64,000 nt of DNA from an alpha proteobacterium U9-1i (GTDB lineage Bacteria; Pseudomonadota; Alphaproteobacteria; Caulobacterales; Aquidulcibacteraceae): the NCBI GenBank assembly GCA_000974665.1, contig BBSY01000003.1, positions 806,001-870,000 of the forward strand. Reading direction: 5' to 3'. The notes under the pieces were generated by a model. The model worked only from the letters and a program-made list of their open reading frames with translations. It was not told the origin of the DNA and made no database searches. Below are positions 27,829-36,852 of the stretch, in pieces. The translations under genes and the position numbers were made by a program. Each line of letters begins with the position of its first letter. Position 1 is the stretch's first letter.

Positions 27829-30393
27829 TCAATACAAGCCGCCCAGCTCGTCCTCTTCCTCATCCTCTGGCCGGCGCGGCGCGCCTTGCTGTTCGGACGT
27901 CACGACGCCGGTGATGCCCGAGAGCACGCGCGGATCAATCGGCGCGGTGCCGCCGAACACGAACGGCGAGGAACCTACGTCGCGCGTCGGCTCGGTGTCC
28001 GGCTTGAACGCTTCGAGGATGGTTTGCGTCGCGTCCGCGGCCGGCAATTGACCGGTCATGTAGTCGACACGCACAAGGCGAACGCCCGCGGGAATCCGGA
28101 ATGGCGCCGGCTGTGTTTCGCGCAGCGCGTCGCGCATGAAGTCGCGGAAGATCGGCGCCGCGATGCGGCCGCCGGTTTCGCCTTCGCCCATATCCACAGG
28201 CGTATCGAAACCTGCCCACACGCCGACGACGAGGTCCGGCGAGAAGCCGATAAACCAGGCGTCCTTGTAATCGTTGGTCGTGCCGGTCTTGCCGCCCAGC
28301 GGAAAGCCGAGCGCATTGATGCTGGTGGCGGTGCCGCGCAGCACCACGCCTTCCGACATCGACACGATCTGATAGGCGATCACCGGGTCGAGCACTTGTT
28401 GACGGTCATCTGGCAGCGTCGGCGCGGACTGGCCGCGCCATTCGGCGCTGCATTCGGGGCAGTTGCGCTGATCGCGGCGGAACACGGCGCGGCCGGTGCG
28501 ATCTTGGATTCGGTCAATGATGATCGGCGAAATGCGCCGGCCGCCATTCACGAACATGCCGTAGGCGGTCGTCATCCGCAGCAGCGATGTTTCCCCCGCG
28601 CCAAGCGCCAGCGAGAACACCGCCGGCGTGCGCTCCCCGTAAACGCCAAGCCGTTGGCCCATCTCAAGCATACGCTCCGGGCCCATCTCGTAGGCGATGC
28701 GCGCCGTCATAGCGTTCCGCGAGAGCTCCAAACCGCGACGCAACGTCGTCGGCCCGTAGAATTCGCGCGAATAGTTTTCCGGGGACCAATTCGTCCCGTC
28801 GCCGGCTTCGATCGCGAGCGGGCCGTCATCGATCAAAGTCGATGGCGTCAGGCCGTACTCAAGTGCGGCCGCGTAGGCGATCGGCTTGAACGAGGACCCC
28901 GGCTGACGCATCGCCTGCGTCGCGCGATTCAAACCTGTCGCTTCGTTGAAATTGTATCCGCCGACCATCGCCAGCACGCGCCCGGTGTGCGGGTCCATCG
29001 CCACCAGCGCGCCCTGGATGCGCGGCACTTGCTTCAAACGAAAACCACCGCTCGATCCGCGCTCGGCATAGACGATCGCGCCGGCGGTGAGCCCGCGCTC
29101 ACCGCGTGTCGTGGCCCACGTCACGTCATCGCCGTTCAGGCGTCCAGTGCGGCCTTGTTCGTCGGTCAACGTCACCGTGGCGCCGCGTTGCGCGGTCACC
29201 ATCGCCCGAACCCAGCCGGAAAGCTGCGGCGGGCGTTCAGCCGCCGCCAATTGCGCCTGCGCATCGCCGGCGGCGTCGCCGCGCGCGATCGGTCCGCGCC
29301 ACGCATGGCGGCGGTCATATTCTTCCAAGCCACGGCGCAGCGATTGGGCGGCTGCCAATTGCAAACGCGTATTGATAGTGGAGCGGATCGAGAGCCCGCC
29401 TTCGTTCAGGGCGTTTTCGCCATACTCGGCCTGCACCTGGCGGCGGATCTCCTCCACGAAGTGCGAAGCGGCGATAAATTGGTCGCCCGAGAGACGGTCA
29501 TGCGCGACCAATTCTTCCGTACGGGCTTCCGTGGCTTGAGCTTCGGAAATGTAGCCGCGCTCGAGCATGCGATCGATGACGTAGTTGCGCCGCCCCATCG
29601 CCCGCTCGCGCTGCCGCACCGGGTGATAATTGTTCGGGCCCTTCGGCAGCACGGCGAGATACGCCGCCTCGCCGATGGTGAGCTCTTCAAGTGGCTTATC
29701 GAAATAGTTGAGCGCCGCCGCCGCTACGCCGTAGGCGCGGTTGCCCAAATAAATCTCGTTCAAATAGAGTTCGAGGATGCGTTGCTTGCCATCAGCGCCT
29801 TCCGCGGCAAACGCGCGCTCGATGCGCTGCGCCACCAGGCCTTCGCGCAACTTCGTCCAGATCGCGCAGAAGAAGCCGCCAAGTCCGCCGCTACACTCCG
29901 CAGCGCGGCCCGTCAGCATATTGCCCGCAACCTGCTGCGTGATCGTCGACGCGCCCTGCAAGCGACGCCCCCGCACGACATTGGCGACGTTCACCACCAT
30001 CGCGCGCGCAAGGCCTGCGTAATCGATGCCAGAGTGCTCGAAGAAGCGCGCGTCTTCCGCCGCGACGAACGCGTTCTTCACGTGATCGGGCATTTGCTCG
30101 ATCGGCACGAACACGCGTTGTTCGGTCGCGAACTCCGCCACCAACGCGCCGTCGCCGGCGTGAACGCGGCTCGTCACCGGTGGCTCGTAATTCTGCAACT
30201 CGGAGAGCGAAGGCAAACCTTGCAGTGCCGCGATCAGAAAACCGGCGACCGCAAGAAAGCCGACACCAGCCGCGATAGCCATGCCGATCAGGATTTTCCG
30301 CCACAGCGGCGTGCCGGAGGGTTCGCGATAATCGTCTTGATCATCGTCGCGTCCGCCCCAGCTATCGCGTTCGTCGTATCGTGTCCGCAGCAT
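27829..30393 (-). CDS. mrcA: penicillin-binding protein 1A
   Basis: Bifunctional class A PBP of 854 residues. A membrane anchor lies at about 33-57, then a GT51 domain with catalytic Glu113 (AAEDARFFEH), an OB-like domain (about 370-440), and a transpeptidase domain with SSFK (Ser500, Lys503), an SRN motif in ELSRNAMTAR, and KTG from Lys702. The length is normal for PBP1A, unlike the 1019-residue paralogue upstream. An insertion of about 20 residues with two cysteines follows TQQVAGNMLTGR in the GT domain. The C-terminus is acidic. amiC lies upstream in the same orientation. Confidence 0.94.
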   Translation of the reverse strand: MLRTRYDERDSWGGRDDDQDDYREPSGTPLWRKILIGMAIAAGVGFLAVAGFLIAALQGLPSLSELQNYEPPVTSRVHAGDGALVAEFATEQRVFVPIEQMPDHVKNAFVAAEDARFFEHSGIDYAGLARAMVVNVANVVRGRRLQGASTITQQVAGNMLTGRAAECSGGLGGFFCAIWTKLREGLVAQRIERAFAAEGADGKQRILELYLNEIYLGNRAYGVAAAALNYFDKPLEELTIGEAAYLAVLPKGPNNYHPVRQRERAMGRRNYVIDRMLERGYISEAQATEARTEELVAHDRLSGDQFIAASHFVEEIRRQVQAEYGENALNEGGLSIRSTINTRLQLAAAQSLRRGLEEYDRRHAWRGPIARGDAAGDAQAQLAAAERPPQLSGWVRAMVTAQRGATVTLTDEQGRTGRLNGDDVTWATTRGERGLTAGAIVYAERGSSGGFRLKQVPRIQGALVAMDPHTGRVLAMVGGYNFNEATGLNRATQAMRQPGSSFKPIAYAAALEYGLTPSTLIDDGPLAIEAGDGTNWSPENYSREFYGPTTLRRGLELSRNAMTARIAYEMGPERMLEMGQRLGVYGERTPAVFSLALGAGETSLLRMTTAYGMFVNGGRRISPIIIDRIQDRTGRAVFRRDQRNCPECSAEWRGQSAPTLPDDRQQVLDPVIAYQIVSMSEGVVLRGTATSINALGFPLGGKTGTTNDYKDAWFIGFSPDLVVGVWAGFDTPVDMGEGETGGRIAAPIFRDFMRDALRETQPAPFRIPAGVRLVRVDYMTGQLPAADATQTILEAFKPDTEPTRDVGSSPFVFGGTAPIDPRVLSGITGVVTSEQQGAPRRPEDEEEDELGGLY

Positions 30394-30511
30394 TGCGCCC
30401 CGCTTCTGCTCGCGCTCGTTGTTGTCAGTGGCGCCCGCCGTCGCCGCCTAATGAGGCGCGATTAAGGCCGGCGCTGCGGCGTGAACGTAACCGTATTAGT
30501 CAAAGATTCGA

Positions 30512-30533
30512 GCCGGTTTTAGGCCGGTTTTAG
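30512..30533. repeat. two tandem copies of GCCGGTTTTAG
   Basis: Exact 11-bp direct duplication between mrcA and amiC that includes the amiC stop codon. Short; probably slippage. Confidence 0.7.
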
Positions 30534-31684
30534 GCGCGGGCCATCAAAGTCCGTGGAGAAGCGAAGTAAGCGTCCACCGCGCCGGCCATCGCATCAGCCA
30601 TCGCTTCGCGCGCACGCGGGTCGGCAAGGCGGCGTTCATCGGTCGGATTGCTCAAAAAACCCGTTTCAATCAACACGGCGGGCACATCCGGCGCCAGCAG
30701 CACGAAGAAGCCGGCATTGCGGTGCGTGTTGCTCAGCAACGGCGCCACCTGGCCCAGACGCGGGATCAAGGTCTGTGCAAATTCAGCGGACCGGTTGGTC
30801 GTTTCGCGTTGCGCGAGGTCCACCAGGATGTCGCCCACCACGCCCTGGCGGGGGGCCGCGCCCAGATCGATGTCCCAATTCTGCGCCGCCATCATCCCTT
30901 GCGCCCGGTTCGCCCCGCGCTCCGACAGAGTATAAACGGACGCGCCGGCCGCTTCCGCACGCGCATGGCTGTCCGCGTGCACAGAGATGAAAAGATTGGC
31001 GTTCTGCGCCCGAGCGAAGCCAACGCGATCTTCTAGCGGCACAAACCGATCGCTATCGCGGGTCAAACGAACGTCGTAAGGCCCCTTGGCTTGCAGAGCC
31101 GCTCGCAGCTTCAAAGCCGCGTCGAGGACCACATCCTTCTCGCGCACGCCCGAGACGCCGATCGCGCCCGGATCGTGCCCGCCATGGCCCGCATCGATCA
31201 CTATCGTGCGGCGACGGACCCCACGACCTGGCATTTCCAACGTCGGCCGCGCCGGCGCGGCTACAAACGGAGCGGTCGCGGCAATGTCAAAACGCAGTTC
31301 CGGCGCGCGGCGGCCACCGCGCTCCTCGCGCACCAGCCTCGCCGGCGCCGCCAAATCCAGAACCAACCGCGCAACGCCATCCGCTCGCTGCGCGTAGCGG
31401 TATCCCTGCACCACGCCAGCGCCCGGACCGGCCCCGGCTGAGCCGCTAGGCAGCGCCCAGTGTGCGCCCGGCAGGTCGATCACGAACCGATCGGGGTTGG
31501 CCAGGAAGAACGTGCGGGCGTTGGCCTGGGCGTCAAGCGCCATCGAAAGCCGCACCGCCGCGCCTGAATCCTCCAGCGACACCGCGCGGATGGCGGCGGG
31601 CGCGTCGGCCCATGCATGGCCGCTAAGGGCGCTCGCCCCAAAGAGGGTCGCGCCAAAGGCAAAGGAGCGGCGGGTCACGTCCAT
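30530..31684 (-). CDS. amiC: N-acetylmuramoyl-L-alanine amidase, AmiC type
   Basis: Periplasmic cell-separation amidase of 384 residues. A twin-arginine signal (TRRSFAFGATLFGA, cleavage after AWA) is followed by an AMIN domain (about 32-135) and an Amidase_3 domain (about 158-375). Zinc ligands and catalytic Glu are intact: His167 (DAGHGG), Glu182, His236 (SVHAD), Glu340 (IETGFLSN). Tat export with an AMIN septal-targeting domain is the AmiC pattern. It lies upstream of mrcA in the same direction, probably one envelope transcript. Confidence 0.93.
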   Translation of the reverse strand: MDVTRRSFAFGATLFGASALSGHAWADAPAAIRAVSLEDSGAAVRLSMALDAQANARTFFLANPDRFVIDLPGAHWALPSGSAGAGPGAGVVQGYRYAQRADGVARLVLDLAAPARLVREERGGRRAPELRFDIAATAPFVAAPARPTLEMPGRGVRRRTIVIDAGHGGHDPGAIGVSGVREKDVVLDAALKLRAALQAKGPYDVRLTRDSDRFVPLEDRVGFARAQNANLFISVHADSHARAEAAGASVYTLSERGANRAQGMMAAQNWDIDLGAAPRQGVVGDILVDLAQRETTNRSAEFAQTLIPRLGQVAPLLSNTHRNAGFFVLLAPDVPAVLIETGFLSNPTDERRLADPRAREAMADAMAGAVDAYFASPRTLMARA

Positions 31685-32308
31685 AACCCGCGTAAACTAC
31701 CTGAGACGGCTTGCTATCCAGTTGAAAAGAAGAGTGAATGCAGTGGTAACTACATTTCCGTACTTTCCAATGCTGTCGGCATCTTGCTACCGCTTCCATC
31801 AGCGGCGCGCCGACCAGACAGGGCGCCGTCGTTAGGAATTGCACGCTTGGCGCCGTACCGCATGCGGAATCCTTGCGCTCATCCGGCTTAATCAGGCCCG
31901 GAACCGCCGGCCCCCGCTTTCAATTCTCAACCAATTCATGCAATGGTTCGGACATCGCCGGTTGCGCCGTCAGGGGATTGCCCCCAGGAGCGCCCGGCGC
32001 GCTTCCCGCACCGCGGATTGGCGCGACAAGGCCCCGAGGCGCCCCCTCCAACGAGATTTGGCTGGGTGGATCCCGATCAGGCCCCCCGCCCTCTTTCCCT
32101 CGGCGGCAAGCGTGAGCGCCGGCGTAGAAACCGGCGTTGTTGGAGTAAAGCATGACCCGCGTTTTGACCGCTGCCCTCACCCGTGCGCCCCAGGCGCCCG
32201 TGCGCGAGCGCGCGTCCGACGCGGCCCCCAACCATTCGCGTCGCCACGCCGCCCCGCCTTCCGGACAGGAACGCTCGCGGGCGCACGGCCGCGCACACGG
32301 AGCCCTCA
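31685..32308. other. amiC/rne intergenic region and long rne leader
   Basis: 624 bp without an established gene. It must hold the divergent promoters for amiC and rne. The last 300 bp are GC-rich and rich in hairpins (for example CGCCGG with CCGGCG near 32119-32140), as expected for the long leader through which RNase E controls its own mRNA. A short open frame with a good SD starts at 32152 and overlaps the rne start (see findings). Confidence 0.6.
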
Positions 32309-34561
32309 ATGGCCAAGAAAATGTTGATCGACGCCGCCCACCCGGAAGAGACCCGGGTCGCGGTGCTCGACGGAAACCGCGTTGAAGATTTCGACTTCGA
32401 GACAGCCAGCAGGAAACAACTTAGAGGCAACATCTATCTCGCCAAGGTGACGCGCGTTGAGCCGTCGCTTCAGGCGGCCTTCGTTGAGTATGGCGGCAAC
32501 CGCCACGGCTTCCTGGCGTTCTCTGAAATCCACCCTGATTATTACGCCATCCCGATCGCCGATCAGGAATCGATCAAGGCTGAACTCGCCGCCGCCGAAG
32601 CCGAGGCCGGCGAGGAGGAAGACGAAGAAGCCATCGACGAGCGCCGCCGCCGCGTGCTGACCCGCCGCTACAAAATTCAAGAGGTGATCCGCCGTCGCCA
32701 GATCATGCTGGTGCAAGTGGTGAAGGAAGAGCGCGGCAACAAAGGCGCCGCACTCACCACGTATCTTTCGCTCGCCGGCCGCTATTGCGTGCTGATGCCC
32801 AACACCGGGCGCGGCGGCGGCATCTCTCGCAAGATCACGCAAGCGACAGACCGTAAACGCCTGAAGAAGATCGCTCACGATCTGGAGGTGCCGCAAGGCC
32901 AAGGCCTGATCATCCGCACGGCTGGCGCGAAGCGCACCAAGACGGAAATCAAGCGTGACTACGAGTATTTGTCGCGCGCTTGGGAAACCATCCGCGATGA
33001 GACGCTGAAATCCATCGCGCCGTCTTTGATCTATGAGGAAAGCTCGCTGGTGAAGCGCGCGATCCGCGACCTCTACGACAAAGACGTCGACGAAGTGCAT
33101 GTCGAAGGCGAAGCTGCGTACAAAGAGGCCAAGGACTTCGTGCGCATGCTCATGCCTTCGCATGCCAAGCGTGTGCACCATTGGAAAGATGCGTCGCCGA
33201 TCTTCGCCAAGAACGGCGTCGAAAAGCAGTTGGAATCGATCCACTCGCCGGTCGTGCAGCTGAAAAGCGGCGGCTATATCGTCATCAACCAAGCGGAAGC
33301 CTTGGTGGCGATCGATGTCAACTCCGGCCGCGCCACGCGCGAGCGCAACATCGAACAAACCGCCGTGAAGACGAACCTTGAGGCCGCCGACGAAGCCGCC
33401 CGCCAGATGCGTCTGCGCGACCTCGCCGGTCTTATCGTGATCGACTTCATCGATATGGAGGAGAACAAGAACGATCGCTCCGTCGAGAAGCGGATGAAGG
33501 ACAATCTCCGCTTCGACCGCGCACGCGTGCAGATGGGCAAAATCAGCGGCTTCGGCTTGCTGGAAATGTCGCGTCAGCGCCGCCGCACCGGCGTTCTTGA
33601 AGGCACCAGCCACGTCTGCCCGCACTGCCAAGGCGCCGGGCGTGTACGGTCGGTGGAAAGTGCGGCGCTCGCCCTCCTGCGCGCGCTCGATGAATGCGCC
33701 GCCAAAAACAAAGGCCAGCTCGTGGAAGCACGCGCCGCGCCGGAAGTGGCGCTCTACTTGCTGAACGAAAAGCGCGAAGCATTGGCGACGCTCGAAGCCA
33801 ACCGCCACGTCCGCCTTCGCGTCAGCGCCGGCGCCGGCCTCTCCCCGCCTGAGTTCGAAATTCGCGCCAGCGCGGACGCCAGCATCGACGAAGAGCACGA
33901 TCAACACGTCGAGGAAGCGCCGCGTGGTCGCCAACAAGCGCGCCGCCCTGAGCCGGTGAGCATCGAAGAAGATGAGCCGGAAGAGGTCGAAGAGGAAGAA
34001 GAAGTCGAAGCCGAGGCCGAACGTGGCGAGCGCGATCCTGAAGGTGGCGACAGTCGCCGTCGCCGTCGCCGTGGCCGCCGTGGCGGCAAACGACGCAGTG
34101 AAGATGGCGAAGCCGTCTCTGAACCACGCGAAGAACGCCCCCGCCCCGAGGCCCAAGCCGCAGCCGGCGAAGATCGCGGCCGCAAGCGCCGCCGCCGCCG
34201 TGGTCGCGGTCGGCGTACGTTCGAGGTCGATGGCGGCGAGTGGCTGGATTTCGTCAGCGGTGACTTAAAGCACCTCACGCCGCGCCCTGAACCGGCCCAA
34301 CGCGCCCCGCGCCCGGAGCGCGCGCGCCCGGAGCCACGCCTAGTCGCAGAGAATGCATCGCCGCCAGAGGAAGACGCATACGAAGCGCCGCCGCCCAAGC
34401 CGGAACCGGTGATGGTGCTCGCGGCCGCAGACGTTGAGCCAGAACGCGAATTGGAACCCGCTGGCGCCGAGCTAGGCGCTGATCTCAATTACGAGCCCGA
34501 TCAGGAACGCCGTGACCGCTTCCTGTCGCGGTTCAGCCGTTGGGCGAAGAAAGGCAGCTAA
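32309..34561 (+). CDS. rne: ribonuclease E
   Basis: Endoribonuclease and degradosome scaffold of 750 residues. The N-terminus MAKKMLIDAAHPEETRVAVL is the conserved alphaproteobacterial start, so the ATG at 32309 (GGAG 8 bases before) is chosen over an in-frame start at 32183. The S1-like domain is split by an acidic/basic insertion (about 100-130). The catalytic core has AIDVNSGRATRERNIEQTAV and DFIDME. The zinc-link reads CPHCQGAG (Cys437, Cys440). The C-terminal third (about 530-750) is a charged disordered region with Arg-rich RRRRRGRRGG blocks for RNA and partner binding. Confidence 0.94.
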   Translation: MAKKMLIDAAHPEETRVAVLDGNRVEDFDFETASRKQLRGNIYLAKVTRVEPSLQAAFVEYGGNRHGFLAFSEIHPDYYAIPIADQESIKAELAAAEAEAGEEEDEEAIDERRRRVLTRRYKIQEVIRRRQIMLVQVVKEERGNKGAALTTYLSLAGRYCVLMPNTGRGGGISRKITQATDRKRLKKIAHDLEVPQGQGLIIRTAGAKRTKTEIKRDYEYLSRAWETIRDETLKSIAPSLIYEESSLVKRAIRDLYDKDVDEVHVEGEAAYKEAKDFVRMLMPSHAKRVHHWKDASPIFAKNGVEKQLESIHSPVVQLKSGGYIVINQAEALVAIDVNSGRATRERNIEQTAVKTNLEAADEAARQMRLRDLAGLIVIDFIDMEENKNDRSVEKRMKDNLRFDRARVQMGKISGFGLLEMSRQRRRTGVLEGTSHVCPHCQGAGRVRSVESAALALLRALDECAAKNKGQLVEARAAPEVALYLLNEKREALATLEANRHVRLRVSAGAGLSPPEFEIRASADASIDEEHDQHVEEAPRGRQQARRPEPVSIEEDEPEEVEEEEEVEAEAERGERDPEGGDSRRRRRRGRRGGKRRSEDGEAVSEPREERPRPEAQAAAGEDRGRKRRRRRGRGRRTFEVDGGEWLDFVSGDLKHLTPRPEPAQRAPRPERARPEPRLVAENASPPEEDAYEAPPPKPEPVMVLAAADVEPERELEPAGAELGADLNYEPDQERRDRFLSRFSRWAKKGS

Positions 34562-34666
34562 TCGCCGAAAGCGCGGGTAAGCTTGCCGGCCATGTTCCCG
34601 CCGCAAAACGGGGCTTCAACGCCTCGATCGCGCGCGGGAACGTGCGGGCCAATTCAGGGAGGCGGC

Positions 34667-36064
34667 ATGAACGCGCCAACGAACGCCAGCTGGTTCGACA
34701 CCGTGCGCCGCAACGCATCGATCGCAGTGGGCGCGGTCGCCGCCTGCGCGCTCTTTGTGACGCCAGCCGCCGCGCAAGGGGTGATCCGCGACGCCGAGAT
34801 CGAACACACACTCCGGGACTATTCGGCGCCGCTCTGGGTGGCCGCCGGCCTCAACCCGGACGACGTGTCGATGTACATCATCGGCGACGATGAAATTAAC
34901 GCGTTCGTCTCTGGTGGGCAGAACATCTTTGTGCACACCGGCCTCATCCTCGCCGCGCGCACGCCGAACGAACTGAAGGGCGTGCTCGCGCACGAAACTG
35001 GCCACATCGCTGGCGGCCACCTCGCCCGTTCGGCGGAAGCCCAACAGCAAGCGATGGGCCCGGCGCTGATCGCGATCGGCCTCGGCGTGCTCGCCATCGC
35101 TGCTGGCGTGCCGCAAGCGGGCGCTGCTTTGATCTCGGGTTCGCAAGCGTTCGCGATGGGCAATTACGTTCGCCACACGCAGGTGCAAGAAAGCGCCGCT
35201 GACCAAGCCGCGCTAGCTTACCTCGAAGAAACCGACCAATCAGCCAAAGGTTTGATCGACTTCTTCAACAACAATTTCCGCCGCTACGAATTCGTGATGC
35301 GTCGCGCGCCGCAATATCTACTGACGCACCCTTACTCGTCCGATCGCGTCGAAGCATTGCGCTCCGGCGCCACTGTGGCAGACCACTACAACACGACGGA
35401 TGGGCCCGAAGACCTAGCCCGTTTCCGTACGATGCAGGCCAAACTCATCGGCTTCCTGCAGACCCAGGGCCAAACGCTCGCGCGCTATCCGGTTTCAGAT
35501 CAATCGGCCGACGCGCGCTATGCACGCGCCATCGCCTATTATCGCACCGCTCAAATGGATCTCGCGCGAACGGAGCTCACCTCGCTCATCGCCGAAAACC
35601 CAACAAACCCCTATTACCAAGAGCTGATGGGGCAGATGCTCTACGAATCCGGCCGCTCCGCGGAATCCGTGCCCTATCACCGCCGTTCGGTGGAACTGAC
35701 GCACGACGAGCCGCTCTTAATGTTGAACCTCGCGCGCGCCCTCGCCGACGACCGCGACACAGTGGATGAAGCGATCACGCTGCTGAACGGCGTTGTCCGC
35801 ATCGAGCCGCTCAATTCGCTCGCTTGGAGCGAACTGGCGGAAGCGCGCGACTTCAGAGGCGAGCAAGGCCTTGCGGAACTCGCGTCCGCCGAGGCCAATT
35901 ACGCGCGCGGCAATTTCCCAGCAGCATTGAGCTTTGCCGAACGGGCCAGGCGCACGTTGCCCCGCAACACCCCCTCGTTCCAACGCGCCTCCGACATCGC
36001 CACCTTCTCCGGCCAGGAAGTGCGCGACATGATGGAAGACAACAACGGCCGCCGCCGCAGCTAA
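34667..36064 (+). CDS. BepA-like M48 family periplasmic metalloprotease with TPRs
   Basis: Exported protein of 465 residues. The signal peptide ends near TPAAAQG. The zinc motif HETGHIAGGH lies at about 110-119, followed by a membrane-associating hydrophobic stretch and the conserved ESAADQAALAYL with the third zinc ligand. From about 290 to 450 there are TPR-like helices. This layout is that of BepA/YfgC, the outer-membrane assembly quality-control protease. GGGAGGCGGC precedes the ATG at 34667; the longer frame from 34583 overlaps the rne tail region and is rejected. It is followed by a DsbA-like gene. Confidence 0.9.
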   Translation: MNAPTNASWFDTVRRNASIAVGAVAACALFVTPAAAQGVIRDAEIEHTLRDYSAPLWVAAGLNPDDVSMYIIGDDEINAFVSGGQNIFVHTGLILAARTPNELKGVLAHETGHIAGGHLARSAEAQQQAMGPALIAIGLGVLAIAAGVPQAGAALISGSQAFAMGNYVRHTQVQESAADQAALAYLEETDQSAKGLIDFFNNNFRRYEFVMRRAPQYLLTHPYSSDRVEALRSGATVADHYNTTDGPEDLARFRTMQAKLIGFLQTQGQTLARYPVSDQSADARYARAIAYYRTAQMDLARTELTSLIAENPTNPYYQELMGQMLYESGRSAESVPYHRRSVELTHDEPLLMLNLARALADDRDTVDEAITLLNGVVRIEPLNSLAWSELAEARDFRGEQGLAELASAEANYARGNFPAALSFAERARRTLPRNTPSFQRASDIATFSGQEVRDMMEDNNGRRRS

Positions 36065-36102
36065 AGCTTGCGGGCGCCCTGGAAAGCGGCCATCTGACGG
36101 CC

Positions 36103-36825
36103 ATGATGATACGCACGCTTTTCGCAGGCCTCGCCGCCCTTGTCGCGCTGGCCACGCCCGCCGCCGCGCAAAGCTTTAACGCCCAGGAGCAGGCCGAAAT
36201 CCGCGCTGTCGTGCGTGACTATCTGGTCGCCAATCCGGACGTGTTGCAGGAAGCGCTGAACGCGCTCGAAACCCGCGTCGCCGCGCAACGCCGGGTCGAG
36301 ATCGAGCGTGACCGTCGCGACTTCAGCATCGGCCCCGCGGATGCGCCGATCACGATCGTCGAGTTTTACGATTATCGCTGCCCGTATTGCCACGCCGCTT
36401 ACGAATGGGTGAACGACCTCATCCGCACCCGCCGCGACATCCGCTTTGTCTTCAAGGAACTGCCGATCCTGTCTCCGGAATCAGTCGAAGCGTCGCGCGC
36501 CGCGCTCGCGGCGATGCCGCAAGGCCGATACCTCCAGTTTCACGCCGCTTTGATGGGATTTCGCGGCGAGCTCAACTCAGCGCAGATCGACAATCTTGCG
36601 CGCCAATCCGGCGTCGATGTCGCGCGCATGCGGCGCAACATGGAAGACGAAAACGTCACCGCGCTTTTGCAGGACAACATCGCCCACGCACGCAACCTGG
36701 ATCTCTCCGGAACGCCTGGCTTTATGATCAACGGCGAACTCGTGCCCGGCGGCTTCAACCGCGAAGCGCTCGACGCGCGCCTGCGCGAAGTCTCGCGCGA
36801 GGCCCGGCGCACACGCGGAAGCTAG
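36103..36825 (+). CDS. DsbA family thiol-disulfide oxidoreductase (ScsC/Com1-like)
   Basis: Periplasmic protein of 240 residues. After the signal peptide (ending TPAAAQS) comes a short helical N-terminal segment (EQAEIRAVVRDYLVANPDVLQEAL) like that of the trimeric ScsC/Com1 group, then a DsbA-like thioredoxin fold with the active site CPYC (YDYRCPYCHAAYEW) and the cis-Pro loop SGTPGFMINGELV. It probably isomerises or oxidises disulfides in envelope proteins. It lies 38 bases after the M48 protease gene in the same direction, a plausible envelope-quality operon. Confidence 0.88.
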   Translation: MMIRTLFAGLAALVALATPAAAQSFNAQEQAEIRAVVRDYLVANPDVLQEALNALETRVAAQRRVEIERDRRDFSIGPADAPITIVEFYDYRCPYCHAAYEWVNDLIRTRRDIRFVFKELPILSPESVEASRAALAAMPQGRYLQFHAALMGFRGELNSAQIDNLARQSGVDVARMRRNMEDENVTALLQDNIAHARNLDLSGTPGFMINGELVPGGFNREALDARLREVSREARRTRGS

Positions 36826-36852
36826 ACTCACAAACATTGAAGGAGCGACGCG

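Noticed and set aside
27781-30465. 894-codon plus-strand frame opposite mrcA
   Set aside because: Antisense shadow: His/Arg/Ala-rich and no recognisable domain; mrcA on the minus strand has complete PBP motifs.
32306-34156. 616-codon minus-strand frame opposite rne
   Set aside because: Shadow of the conserved rne frame; no start signal or family.
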